Shown in pieces: positions 25,682 through 34,489 of a stretch of DNA of 64,000 nucleotides. The stretch comes from Schaedlerella glycyrrhizinilytica_A (lineage in GTDB: Bacteria; Bacillota; Clostridia; Lachnospirales; Lachnospiraceae): assembly GCF_042852765.1 (NCBI RefSeq), contig NZ_AP031414.1, one strand, 5' to 3'. Positions within the stretch are counted from its first letter, which is position 1. Each line of letters begins with the position of its first letter. The position numbers and the translations under genes were made by a program. Under the pieces are notes generated by a model that was given only the letters and a program-made list of their open reading frames with translations, was not told where the DNA came from and ran no database searches.

Positions 25682-26092
25682 TTATTCCTCGTCCAGCGCG
25701 AACACAACAGTTTTGTATCCGTCTCTCTGGAAGATTTCCGCGTGTACCGGAACCGGAAGTTTCTCCAGCAGTTCTTTTCTTTTTTTCTTGTTGATCCCTT
25801 TGACGACCGCATTGAAACTTGCGCCCTCTTCTATCTCAACTTCTCCGTATGCGATCGGTCCCATCTGGCTGTATTCCGGTTTGGAGGACAATGCAGCCGG
25901 CATAACGATCGATTTCATCACAGCTTTTCCGCTGATCTCGACCCATTCCATATCCATGCATCCGCAAGTGTTGCATGCATAAACCGGAGGAAATTCTACC
26001 GCTCCGCACTCTTTACATTTACGTCCGAGGAATTTTCCTTCTTCCAGACTTTCGTAAAATTTTTCTACTACTTTTTCCAATTTAACGCTCAT
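25682..26092 (-). CDS. DUF35 protein: zinc ribbon plus OB fold, thiolase partner
   Basis: A 136-residue protein. The rubredoxin-like zinc ribbon is at about residues 24-42 (CKECG and CNTCG), followed by an OB-fold domain (VEISGKAVMKSIVMPA, GPIAYGEVEIEEGASFNAVVKG). This family forms complexes with SCP-x type thiolases, for example in archaeal HMG-CoA synthesis, steroid degradation and the PhlACB acetyltransferase, where it lines the CoA channel. I start at MSVKLEK, with AGGAGG upstream. It follows the thiolase gene by 13 nt, as expected for a stoichiometric partner. Confidence 0.9.
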   Translation of the reverse strand: MSVKLEKVVEKFYESLEEGKFLGRKCKECGAVEFPPVYACNTCGCMDMEWVEISGKAVMKSIVMPAALSSKPEYSQMGPIAYGEVEIEEGASFNAVVKGINKKKRKELLEKLPVPVHAEIFQRDGYKTVVFALDEE

Positions 26093-26105
26093 CGTATTCG
26101 TCCTC

Positions 26106-27425
26106 CTATTCCTCAATCGTCCGAAGAAGTACCGCCGCTACGTTCTGCGCACCGCCGTATCCTCGAAGCATCGTTGTCTTCGGCAGTTTTTTCACCTGAC
26201 GTTCGCCGCATTCGCCGCGCATCTGCATACATGCCTCGTATACGTCTGCCATACCGGACGCCGCATGCGCGTGACCAAACGAAGTTCTTCCTCCGTTTGT
26301 GTTGATCGGTTTATCCCCGTCGTATGCGGTACGTCCCTCGCAGATATATTTCCATCCCTCTCCGTACGGAAGATATCCTGCGATCTCAGCCGCACAGAGG
26401 TGTGAGGTGATGATGAAGTCATTTGCAAAGAACAGATCCAGCTCTTCCGGCTGTACCCCTGTCATCTCATAAACCTGACGTACTGCTTCTTCTGTTGCAC
26501 GAAGTTCGAAGTGTGGTGTTGTGGACTCACATGCCGCGCTTCCTACTCCAAGTACTTCGATCGGTCTGTGTTTCAGATTCTTTGCGATCTCCGGGATCAT
26601 TTCTGTCGCACATACGATTGCTGCTGCCGCACCGTCACATTTCCGTTCAACACCTTCCATACGCAGGAAATCACCCATCTTCGGATTGTAAGGAGATCTC
26701 ATGTAATCCATTACATTGTCAAATCCTTTTTCTTTTGCAATGTCTTCAAATTCTGTTCTCTCCAACGCCAGTGGATTTTTTGCTGCATTACGACGGTTAT
26801 TGATCGCCATCCAGTTCAATGTATCATCCATCTCCTGCGCTGTAATCCCGCGGGTACGCACATAGTCTTCTGCCGCGTCATCGTAGATCAGTTCCATCGG
26901 AGCCATCAGACTTCTTGCATAAGCACGGTCATAAAGCCAGGATGTTGTTGCAAGGAATTTATCCATTGTCATCTTTTCGCGCTTATACGGGTGCTTCGGA
27001 GCCTCCACGCTTGTTGCCGGAGCCGGGATGCTGTCGCCGAATTCCACACATCCTGTCAGAACACAGTTATATTTTCCGGAAGCGACTGCATTGACTGCCT
27101 GCTCGATCGCCAGATATCCGGTACAGCATGCTTCGGAATGGTGGATCGATCCTTTTCCTTTCATACCGAACCAGTTTCCGATCTGGATGTTCGGAGTCAA
27201 ATAGTTGGATCCGTTCAGCGGACTTGCCTGTCCATGGAAATAAAAATCCACATCCTGCGGATTTACTCCTGCATCTTCCATCGCTTTGAGCGCGGCATAT
27301 CCGAACAATTCTCCCTCTGTCAGACCGTTCGTCTCCGGATTGTCCACTGTATACATAAACGGAGTACAGCCGACACCGATGATGGAAACGCTTCTCTGAT
27401 ACTTGCCTAATGTTGTACGATTCAT
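26106..27425 (-). CDS. SCP-x type (non-decarboxylating) thiolase
   Basis: A 439-residue thiolase-fold enzyme. The nucleophile Cys lies in SEACCTGYLAIEQAV (around residue 102), and the active-site His in SFGHAHAASGM (around residue 380). The C-terminal motif is GYGGAQNVA, in place of the CGGG loop of classical biosynthetic or degradative thiolases. This is the SCP-x pattern, which works together with a DUF35 subunit encoded next to it. It would cleave a 3-oxoacyl thioester with CoA or condense two acyl groups. It is first in a six-gene operon and divergent from a PucR regulator. Confidence 0.92.
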   Translation of the reverse strand: MNRTTLGKYQRSVSIIGVGCTPFMYTVDNPETNGLTEGELFGYAALKAMEDAGVNPQDVDFYFHGQASPLNGSNYLTPNIQIGNWFGMKGKGSIHHSEACCTGYLAIEQAVNAVASGKYNCVLTGCVEFGDSIPAPATSVEAPKHPYKREKMTMDKFLATTSWLYDRAYARSLMAPMELIYDDAAEDYVRTRGITAQEMDDTLNWMAINNRRNAAKNPLALERTEFEDIAKEKGFDNVMDYMRSPYNPKMGDFLRMEGVERKCDGAAAAIVCATEMIPEIAKNLKHRPIEVLGVGSAACESTTPHFELRATEEAVRQVYEMTGVQPEELDLFFANDFIITSHLCAAEIAGYLPYGEGWKYICEGRTAYDGDKPINTNGGRTSFGHAHAASGMADVYEACMQMRGECGERQVKKLPKTTMLRGYGGAQNVAAVLLRTIEE

Positions 27426-27467
27426 TTTTTTCTTCCTTTCTTTTTGTACTTTACCTTTGTACGCTCA

Positions 27468-27527
27468 TTATATATAATATAAGCGCCGGAATCATTGGTT
27501 TATTGTCCGAGAAACAACCCGTTGTTT
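27468..27527 (-). promoter_or_regulatory. Thiolase-operon promoter with putative PucR operator
   Basis: On the minus strand a TATAAT box (27468-27473) lies upstream of the thiolase start, but no good -35 box precedes it. A 7-bp perfect inverted repeat, AAACAACCCGTTGTTT (27512-27527), lies about 40-55 nt upstream of the -10 box, where an activator would sit. It is also just upstream of the PucR gene. Confidence 0.5.
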
Positions 27528-27566
27528 TTTATTTTTTTGTGTGTCTGCACAATGTAGGAGATTACT

Positions 27567-29111
27567 ATGGAATTACACCTTTTATTAGATAAATTAAAAG
27601 AAAATAAATGCGCCCCACAGTGCTTCGGATGCCCGGATCAGTCGCGGGATCTGCTCTGCGTGCGCATGTTGGAACAGAAACAGTCCGTCTTTGAACCATC
27701 CACGCTCTATCTGACCGATCCGGATTCACTTCCCGATCCGTCTGTGACGGAAGATTTCGCCGTATTCTGCTGCGGCGACGCCATTGATTTTTCCGCATAT
27801 GAAAACAGCGCATTTACCGTCGTATACTTCGGAAATGAGATTTCCTGCGAGCGGTTATTTAATCTGACTATGGAACACCTGACGGAATTGCAGCAGATCA
27901 CGGTCGGCATGCATCTGCTCGTCAACGCCGTATTCTCCGGAAACGGACTGCAGTATCTGATCGACACTGCCACCCACATTTTCGGAAATCCGATCTACGT
28001 CGTGGATCTGCAGAACAAATATCTTGCAATGCCGGAGGGACTGCTTCCGGACAGTGATTTTTTCCGGGAAGAGAGCCGAAGCGGCTATATCAGCGCCTCG
28101 GGGATCGCATCGATCCGCGCCAACCGTCTGGATGAGAAAGTCCGCCGGTCCGGCACGGCTTATTACTATGTCAACGATCTTGTCGGAAAAGGAATGCTCG
28201 TAGACGCCGTCAAAATACAGGGAATCGAAGTCGCACACATTATGATGCTGGAATCAGAGCAGCCATTTCATGAGTACGATCCGGATTTCTTTCACCGTTT
28301 TTCCAATCTGGTTTCTCTGGAACTGCAGAAAGATTCCGCCTACACGCGCAACAAAGGGATGATGTACTCTTATTTTCTCGCCGACCTGCTCCGAAATTCC
28401 AATGTCAGCAACATCCGCCAGCGTCTGGAAGATCTCGGCGTGCACTTAAAAGAGACCTTTTATATCATCGCGATACCGCCCGCCGGAGTCGGTCTTTCCA
28501 ACCTGCGTCAGGAAATCATTTTGGAGCGGGTCAAACAGATCCTGCCGGAAAGTATTTATGTCATCTACGAGGAGACGATCGTCCTTTTGATCAGTCAGGA
28601 TCTGGATCAGAATCTGAACAAATATGAGATCGCCCGGCTCGACGAATATCTCTCGGCGAACCATTTAAAAGCCGGGATCAGCAACTTTTTCCAGTATCTC
28701 GAAGATACCGCCCGTTTTTACCGTCAGGCTGTGGATTCCGTCCGCATCGCCAACCGGCTCAATGTTCCGGACGCGATCTGTTATTACAGCGACTATTATG
28801 TCTACCGGATGCTGGAGACATTTGAAAAAGAAGATACCGAAATCCGCTTCCTGATCCATCCCGGACTGATGAAACTCTATCTCTATGACCAGAAGCGGGA
28901 GACCGAACTGATCACAACACTGCGTGAGTATCTGATCCATCCGGGACAGTCTTCCCTCGTCGCGGAGAACCTGCACATCCATAAGAATACGTTGCTCTAC
29001 CGGCTCGGAAAGATCCGCGAGATCACCGGATGCAGTCTCTCGGACGGCGAAGAATTTATGAACCTCAATCTTTCCCTGATGATCATGAATTATCTCGGAA
29101 TGCTCGCCTGA
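27567..29111 (+). CDS. PucR/CdaR-family transcriptional regulator
   Basis: A 514-residue regulator. The N-terminal part is a PucR-like sensory domain without clear motifs. The middle has a GAF-like or GGDEF-remnant region. The C-terminal about 60 residues form the PucR helix-turn-helix (REYLIHPGQSSLVAENLHIHKNTLLYRLGKIREIT). AGGAG lies before the ATG. Members usually activate adjacent catabolic genes in response to a pathway metabolite (purines, GABA, proline, glycerate), so it most likely controls the divergent thiolase operon. Confidence 0.9.
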   Translation: MELHLLLDKLKENKCAPQCFGCPDQSRDLLCVRMLEQKQSVFEPSTLYLTDPDSLPDPSVTEDFAVFCCGDAIDFSAYENSAFTVVYFGNEISCERLFNLTMEHLTELQQITVGMHLLVNAVFSGNGLQYLIDTATHIFGNPIYVVDLQNKYLAMPEGLLPDSDFFREESRSGYISASGIASIRANRLDEKVRRSGTAYYYVNDLVGKGMLVDAVKIQGIEVAHIMMLESEQPFHEYDPDFFHRFSNLVSLELQKDSAYTRNKGMMYSYFLADLLRNSNVSNIRQRLEDLGVHLKETFYIIAIPPAGVGLSNLRQEIILERVKQILPESIYVIYEETIVLLISQDLDQNLNKYEIARLDEYLSANHLKAGISNFFQYLEDTARFYRQAVDSVRIANRLNVPDAICYYSDYYVYRMLETFEKEDTEIRFLIHPGLMKLYLYDQKRETELITTLREYLIHPGQSSLVAENLHIHKNTLLYRLGKIREITGCSLSDGEEFMNLNLSLMIMNYLGMLA

Positions 29112-29191
29112 TGGAATTTTGTCTGAATATTAGATTGGATTTCGATTGTTCTGAATTGATTTGAAATTGATTTGCAAAGGAGAGACTGCCT

Positions 29192-30007
29192 ATGATTTAC
29201 CCGTTTCACTCCACTGATCTGACAGAATCGCTGCCGGTCGGTCTGCGGCTTTTCGGAGTCAGCCACTTACAGCCTCCGGTCAAACGTCCCGACGGCGTGC
29301 CTTATTTTCAATGGTTTTATTGTATCAAAGGACAGGGAGAACTGGTCCTGAACCGCCAGCGTTTTCTGATCCGGCCAGAACAGGGTTTTCTGATCTGTCC
29401 AAATGATCCCCATTCCTATCAGGCGGTAACCGCCGACTGGACGCTTCATATCTTCGGATTTGACGGTTCTCTCTGCGGAGAACTGTTAAAGACGCTTCAA
29501 ATGCACGCATCCGGCGCTTACCAGTTCACCGACGGGGATCTGTTTGTGCACCATATCGAAACCCTCGCTTCCCTCTATAACACCCATGGCTGTCGGAACG
29601 CCGTTGATTTTTCCAAAGAATGTTACAGCTTCCTGCTGGACATTTCCAACAGCATCACACGAAGCCGCGCCGCCGGAAACGCCGTGGAAAATGAGCTGAC
29701 CGACACATTGACATCCTATCTGGAACGTCATTTTGCTTCCCCGGTCACGCTGGAAGAATTGGCGCGGATCGTCAATCTTTCGCCGGATTACATGTGCGCG
29801 CAATTCAAAAAGGAGATGGGTCTTACGATCATGCAGTATCTGACCGAGATCCGCATCGGTCATGCCCGCCACCTGCTCACGCTGCATCCGGAAAAGAAAG
29901 TCCTCGAGATCGGAAAAATGTGCGGATTTGAAAGTCCCAGCTATTTCGGAAAGATTTTTAAAAAAGAAGTCGGGATGACGCCGGAGAGGTATCGGAAAAA
30001 CAGGTAA
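29192..30007 (+). CDS. AraC-family transcriptional regulator
   Basis: A 271-residue protein with the same plan as the regulator at 19416: cupin domain (VPYFQWFYCIKGQGEL) and two C-terminal helix-turn-helix motifs (LEELARIVNLSPDYMCAQFKKEM; VLEIGKMCGFESPSYFGKIFKKE). AAAGGAG precedes the ATG. The only neighbours are the PucR gene upstream and a convergent MATE pump, so its target is not evident. It may act on a distant glycosidase locus, such as those at 17.6-22.5 kb controlled by its paralogue. Confidence 0.9.
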   Translation: MIYPFHSTDLTESLPVGLRLFGVSHLQPPVKRPDGVPYFQWFYCIKGQGELVLNRQRFLIRPEQGFLICPNDPHSYQAVTADWTLHIFGFDGSLCGELLKTLQMHASGAYQFTDGDLFVHHIETLASLYNTHGCRNAVDFSKECYSFLLDISNSITRSRAAGNAVENELTDTLTSYLERHFASPVTLEELARIVNLSPDYMCAQFKKEMGLTIMQYLTEIRIGHARHLLTLHPEKKVLEIGKMCGFESPSYFGKIFKKEVGMTPERYRKNR

Positions 30008-30029
30008 AACGGGACAAATCGGCAATTAT

Positions 30030-31409
30030 TTAGGATTTCCAATTTTCACTTCCTCCATCGTCAGGCTCCCTCGTCAGCCGATGGATCCACTTCCACGAAT
30101 TACACCGCAAAAACGCCGGAACGCATTTGAACAATTGATCTGCATTCAGACAGCAGACAACGACCGCCGGAGACGCTTTCACAACAAACGCCATAAAGAA
30201 AGAAAGCGGCAGCACGATCAGCCATATACTGATCAGATCCATCTTCACTACAAACATCGTATCTCCACCGCCGCGGATGATCCCGGTGTTGGTCGACATC
30301 TGGTATGACATACCGACGTCCACCACGCTCAAAATGATCAGAAACGTATTTGCCATCGCTTTTGTCTCCGGCTGCAGATCGTAAAGTGACAGAACCGGGA
30401 TCCGCAGGAAGAACAGCAGGATCCCCGAGCAGATACCGATTCCTAAGAACAGCTTCTGCAGCCGTCTCGCGTAACATTTTACCCGATCCATATCGCCATA
30501 TCCGATCGCCTTTCCGATCAGCACCCCTGCCGCGGAAGATGCGCCGACCGCGGTGGATTTGACAAGGAGGAACAGATTCGACGCCGCAGAATTGGCAGCG
30601 ATCGCCGCTGCCGTCATATGTCCGAGGATCGCCGTCTGCATCGCAGTGTTCACACCCCAAAGTCCGTTTGTAAATAAGATCGGCGCCGTCACTTTGATAT
30701 AGTCTTTCCAAAGCTGTCTGTCAAACCGGAAGAAATCTTTTACTTTCATGCAGAGATTCTTTTCCGTCTTTGCAATATAAAGGATCAGCACCGTCGTTTC
30801 CAGGATCCGCGCTATCAGAGTTCCGACCGCCGCTCCCGCCGTTCCCAGTTCCGGCGCGCCGAAGTGTCCGAAAATCAATGTATAATTAATTCCACAGTTT
30901 ACAAAGAACGCCATCGCCGACAGATACAGCGCGATCTTCACCACCTGCATACTCCGAAGAACTGCCAAAAGCAGCTGTGTGACCGCAAAGAACAAATAGG
31001 TAAACCGAATGATCCCGAGATACTCCGCTCCCTCGGAAATGATCGCCGCATCCGTTGTAAACAGCCCGATTGCCCATTTCGGGAACAGGCTGATCACGCA
31101 AAACAGGACTGCCATCACTGCCAGCCCATGCTGCATCATCATCGCCGCAATCTTCTTCATCTGTCCGGTCTGCCGTTTCCCCCAATACTGACTTCCGAGA
31201 ATGACCATGCCCTCGCCGAATGCGCCCAAAAGCATCTGATAGACAAACTGGATCTGATTTGCCGCCGCAACTCCGGCAAGCGAAGTCTCGCTGTACGCGC
31301 CAAGCATGATATTGTCCGCGAGATTAACGCTCAAAGTAACGACATTTTGCAGTACGAGCGCGATGTACAGCGTAAAAAATTCTTTGTAAAATATGGTATC
31401 TTTTTTCAT
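30030..31409 (-). CDS. MATE-family efflux transporter
   Basis: A 459-residue membrane protein with about twelve segments in two repeats (LADNIMLGAYSETSLAGVAAANQI in the first; GLWGVNTAMQTAILGHMTAAAIAANSAASN opening the second). MATE pumps export cationic drugs or metabolites using Na+ or H+. I choose MKKDTIFYKEF as the start by family length. No ribosome site is visible before it, and a 162-bp MITE-like repeat ends 9 nt upstream, so the native leader may have been displaced. The C-terminal KWIHRLTRE is a normal MATE end. Confidence 0.88.
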   Translation of the reverse strand: MKKDTIFYKEFFTLYIALVLQNVVTLSVNLADNIMLGAYSETSLAGVAAANQIQFVYQMLLGAFGEGMVILGSQYWGKRQTGQMKKIAAMMMQHGLAVMAVLFCVISLFPKWAIGLFTTDAAIISEGAEYLGIIRFTYLFFAVTQLLLAVLRSMQVVKIALYLSAMAFFVNCGINYTLIFGHFGAPELGTAGAAVGTLIARILETTVLILYIAKTEKNLCMKVKDFFRFDRQLWKDYIKVTAPILFTNGLWGVNTAMQTAILGHMTAAAIAANSAASNLFLLVKSTAVGASSAAGVLIGKAIGYGDMDRVKCYARRLQKLFLGIGICSGILLFFLRIPVLSLYDLQPETKAMANTFLIILSVVDVGMSYQMSTNTGIIRGGGDTMFVVKMDLISIWLIVLPLSFFMAFVVKASPAVVVCCLNADQLFKCVPAFLRCNSWKWIHRLTREPDDGGSENWKS

Positions 31410-31418
31410 GGTAAATAA

Positions 31419-31580
31419 TAGCGTCGATGTACAAGGGGAAACACGCCTCAAACCGCGTAATTTCGGTGATTTTCAGCGTTATCCTCAATCAGCGTACGTC
31501 CAGTACGTGGAGTGAAAGTAACAACAAAGAGGCTTAGATTTTCTCTTCATCGACCGTTTTCCCCCTTGTACACCGACGCT
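31419..31580. mobile_element. MITE-like element, family P, long copy
   Basis: A 162-bp element bounded by inverted repeats: TAGCGTCGATGTACAAGGGG on the left and CCCCTTGTACACCGACGCT on the right. Inner inverted stretches (GCCTC/GAGGC) extend the pairing. It codes for no transposase, and no clear target duplication is visible. The short copies at 19353 and 46733 carry the same arms without the interior. Confidence 0.75.
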
Positions 31581-31718
31581 TCCTCCTCTTTTGTGATTTC
31601 TTACAGGATTATATCCCGCCCCGCCAAAATATACAACGAACTTTTGACCGTATTTACATTTTTTACAACGATCTTTTGTGTTTTTCCTACACTTTTTACA
31701 ACGAACTTTTTGTCCCAT
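31485..31718 (-). CDS. Doubtful small CxxC-rich ORF overlapping the MITE-like element
   Basis: A 77-codon frame that begins with two CKKC motifs (VRCKKCRKNTKDRCKKCKYG) encoded by near-tandem DNA repeats of the type TACAACGAACTTTTG at 31631, 31661 and 31697. A third repeat is in another frame. The C-terminal half lies in the repeat element. There is no clear ribosome site. It may be a remnant of a small zinc-binding protein interrupted by the element. Confidence 0.2.
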   Translation of the reverse strand: MGQKVRCKKCRKNTKDRCKKCKYGQKFVVYFGGAGYNPVRNHKRGGSVGVQGGKRSMKRKSKPLCCYFHSTYWTYAD

Positions 31719-31732
31719 ATTTCATTTTGCAT

Positions 31733-31777
31733 GAAAAACGCCGCTTTGCAAATGAATCTTCATTCCAAAGCGGCGCT
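31733..31777 (-). terminator. Terminator after the esterase pseudogene
   Basis: On the minus strand GCGCCGCTTTG pairs with CAAAGCGGCG, followed by TTTTTC. Confidence 0.85.
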
Positions 31778-31780
31778 TCT

Positions 31781-32895
31781 TTAAAACCTCTTCACAACCG
31801 GATTTTCTCTCGTATACGCTTCCCATCTTTCCCCGTCGGCGCATCCCGGATCTCCTGTCTTCATAAAATTCGTCCAGTAGGTCACCATCTGCTCACTCAA
31901 ACACTGATCCTCCGTTCCCATCGGTCTCCAGCAGCGACCGTATGTTCCGAACATATACCAGAGTTCCGCCGAGTGAAACGCTCCCCAATCGTCTCCCGGA
32001 AGCTCATGTGCAAAATGATACAGATAGACCAGAGTACCCAATTTTTCACAACTATCTGCCCATCGTTTACATTCTTCCATCAGGATCCCGGTTTCTTTTT
32101 TCGCCACTTCTTCCGGCACAGCTCCGAGATCGTCGGTCACAACTCCCAGCATATACGGAATTTTCCGGAGTTTTCCACATTTCCATGTCTCTTTTACACT
32201 TTGTTTCAACAGTTTGCCGTCCACATTCGGCACCATTACAAGACCGTCCCCTGTTTCCAACATTTTCGCGTCAAATTTCCGGCGGGCTTCCTGTATCTCT
32301 TCCACGGAAAGGCTGCGAAGCTCTTCCGGATTTTTCGCTCCGGTCAGTTCCACAAATAATTTTCCGTATTCCTCTTCTTCCTCCAAAGTCGGCGTCGCCA
32401 GAATCTCTTCTTTGCAGGACAGTCCGCTCTGCATGACCGCTTTTGCGATCAGCCCCTCGGTTTCCGCGGTGGACACCAGCACCTGCGTGCTCATACTTCC
32501 CGCAGATTGTCCGAATACCGTGATATTTTCCGGGTCGCCGCCGAATACCGCGATATGTTCATGCACCCAGCGCAGCGCCGCGATCTGATCGAGGATTCCA
32601 TAGTTTCCGGACACATGATCTTCATTTTCTTCCGTCAGCCACGGATGTGCCAGAAAACCAAACGCATTCACACGATATTCCACGGTAACCAGGATCACGC
32701 CTTTCTCACAGAATGCCGCACCGCTTTGCGGACTCCCTCCCAGCACTCCGGTTCCTGCGGCGCCTGAAAACGTAGTTCGCCTACCGGAGGTTTTGCATAA
32801 GGTACGCCCTTGAACACGAGATAATTTCCGCTGTCCACGCCCTCCAAAATTCCATGTTTTGTTCTTACCTGTGTTGAAATGAATGTGCCCATCAT
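31781..32895 (-). pseudogene. Carboxylesterase type B, internally deleted and frameshifted
   Basis: The 5' part (start MMGTFISTQVRTKHG at 32895, with AAGGAGAGG upstream) encodes the normal N-terminus through GVPYAKPPVGELRFQAPQ and WEGVRKA. It then meets a stop after a few codons. The rest of the protein continues in another frame from SGAAFCEKGVILVTVEYR to the C-terminus at 31781, with the nucleophile Ser in FGQSAGS and the His in AFHSAEL. About 90 residues normally between these parts, including the HGGG oxyanion hole, are absent. It was probably an acetyl- or feruloyl-type esterase serving the adjacent polysaccharide genes. Confidence 0.82.
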
Positions 32896-32965
32896 TTTTT
32901 CCTCTCCTTTCCGAATTGTTACCGAACAGCTTTCTTTTTTCCCTGCCTGAAACTATCAAACTCTT

Positions 32966-33003
32966 TTTTCAAAAGGGACCGCCCCTCACGGCGATCCCTC
33001 GAA
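32966..33003 (-). terminator. Hairpin after the GPH symporter gene
   Basis: AGGGATCGCC pairs with GGCGGTCCCT (10 bp), followed by TTTTG on the minus strand. Confidence 0.6.
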
Positions 33004-33043
33004 GCAAGTATTTTATGAAGTTTTGAAATTCTTACCTTTTATA

Positions 33044-34489
33044 TTAGCTGAGTTCCCCTGCCGCGATCTTCGCTGCCAGTTTCTCCTCGTTCTCTTTTGC
33101 TTTCGCTCTTGTGATACTGATGCAAAGGAACAGAAGCGCCGCCACTACAAAAAATCCGGCCGGAGCAAAGTTGATGACTTTGTTCATGTTTGTCAATACA
33201 GTTGCGCTCAAGTCCGTTGCATTTGCAACAAATCCGACCGCGCCGAGTGCAAGGATACCGATGGATCCTCCGATCGCATTTCCCAGCTTCGTGGAGAACG
33301 AAATACAGGAAGCGATCACACCGTCGGAACGGATACCTGTCTTCAGCCAGCTGTCGTCGATGATCTCAGCGCTCAAGGTAAAGCATGTGATCGATACGAC
33401 ATTTGTTACGCCATACAGGAAGCCGGAGATCACAACCAGATTGGTCAGATGATTCTGACCGATCACATAGAAGAATACACAGCACAGAGCCTGTGCGACA
33501 CATCCCATAGCTCCCACATATTTTTTGCTCATCCGGTTCAGAAGAAGCGGTGCGTAGAAGTTTACAACAAGCATACCAAAGGACATTGCGGTTGCAAATC
33601 CGGCGATCAAAAGCGGATCGCCCATGATGTAAATGAAGTAATATGCCATGATACCGATTCTTCCGAACAAACCTGTTAAGAATGTGAACATCGCCAACAT
33701 CAAAAATACAGCGTCACGGTTTTTAAATGTGTATTTGAATGAAGCCGCAAGGTTCTTCATCGTACCGCCGATCGTCTCTTTCTTTGCGTCCGCCTTTCTT
33801 CCGATGATCTCTTTGGAAGATGCAAAACATACCCAGAAACACGGAACACATACGATTGAGAATACAAGCGCCGCCATGAAATATCCTCTGCTCGAAGAAG
33901 CAGATCCGTTTCCAAAATGGAGGATCATCGGCATTGCCACAGCGCTGATCACCATCTGGATCAGACCGGAACCGATTCCTTTATACGCATTCAGAGAAAC
34001 ACGTTCCTGATTGGAAGCGGTCATAACGTTTGCTACGCACTGTGTGGAAATATTGACTGCGGTATAAGCCATACCACATCCGATATATGTAAATCCACAC
34101 CAGATTGCTTTCCATGAATTCGGAATATCCAGATTCAAAAATGTCAGACAGTTAAATAACGCCAGGATCGGAGCTCCCCACAAAATATAAGGACGAAATC
34201 TTCCCCATCTTGTTTTTGTATTCTCTGCGATCGCTCCGAACATCGGGTCGTTGATCGCATCCCATATACGCGCGATCAGCATGATCGCGGAGATCACAAC
34301 CGGAGTCAGACCTACAACGTCTGTGTAGAATACGGTCAGATAGGAACTGATCAGTGTCCAGGAACACTGAGAACCGATCTCACCAAAGCTGTATCCGATT
34401 TTTTTCCAAACAGGAAGTTTTTTGTTGACATCAAGAGCAGCTTCGGTTGTCGCTTTTGCTGTCATTGTTTCTGCTGCGTTTTCACTCAT
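33044..34489 (-). CDS. GPH-family glycoside/pentoside/hexuronide symporter
   Basis: A 481-residue, twelve-segment membrane transporter of the MelB/XynB/YicJ type. The N-terminal motif KIGYSFGEIGSQCSWTLISSYLTVFYTDVVGL, RIWDAINDPMFGAIAENTKTRWGRFRPY with the cation-binding Asp, and the C-terminal half RSDGVIAS...SFSTKLGNAIGGS all fit. It imports oligosaccharides or glycosides with Na+ or H+. Directly upstream, on the same strand, are AraC-GH39 and GH43 genes, so xylo- or arabino-oligosaccharides are the likely cargo. A 219-nt gap separates it from the AraC-GH39 gene, and it may have its own promoter. Confidence 0.93.
   Translation of the reverse strand: MSENAAETMTAKATTEAALDVNKKLPVWKKIGYSFGEIGSQCSWTLISSYLTVFYTDVVGLTPVVISAIMLIARIWDAINDPMFGAIAENTKTRWGRFRPYILWGAPILALFNCLTFLNLDIPNSWKAIWCGFTYIGCGMAYTAVNISTQCVANVMTASNQERVSLNAYKGIGSGLIQMVISAVAMPMILHFGNGSASSSRGYFMAALVFSIVCVPCFWVCFASSKEIIGRKADAKKETIGGTMKNLAASFKYTFKNRDAVFLMLAMFTFLTGLFGRIGIMAYYFIYIMGDPLLIAGFATAMSFGMLVVNFYAPLLLNRMSKKYVGAMGCVAQALCCVFFYVIGQNHLTNLVVISGFLYGVTNVVSITCFTLSAEIIDDSWLKTGIRSDGVIASCISFSTKLGNAIGGSIGILALGAVGFVANATDLSATVLTNMNKVINFAPAGFFVVAALLFLCISITRAKAKENEEKLAAKIAAGELS

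Noticed and set aside
30030..30110. Frameshift at the MATE C-terminus
   Set aside because: The unusual tail after KWIHRLTRE is short, and the last membrane segments are complete, so the reading frame appears intact.
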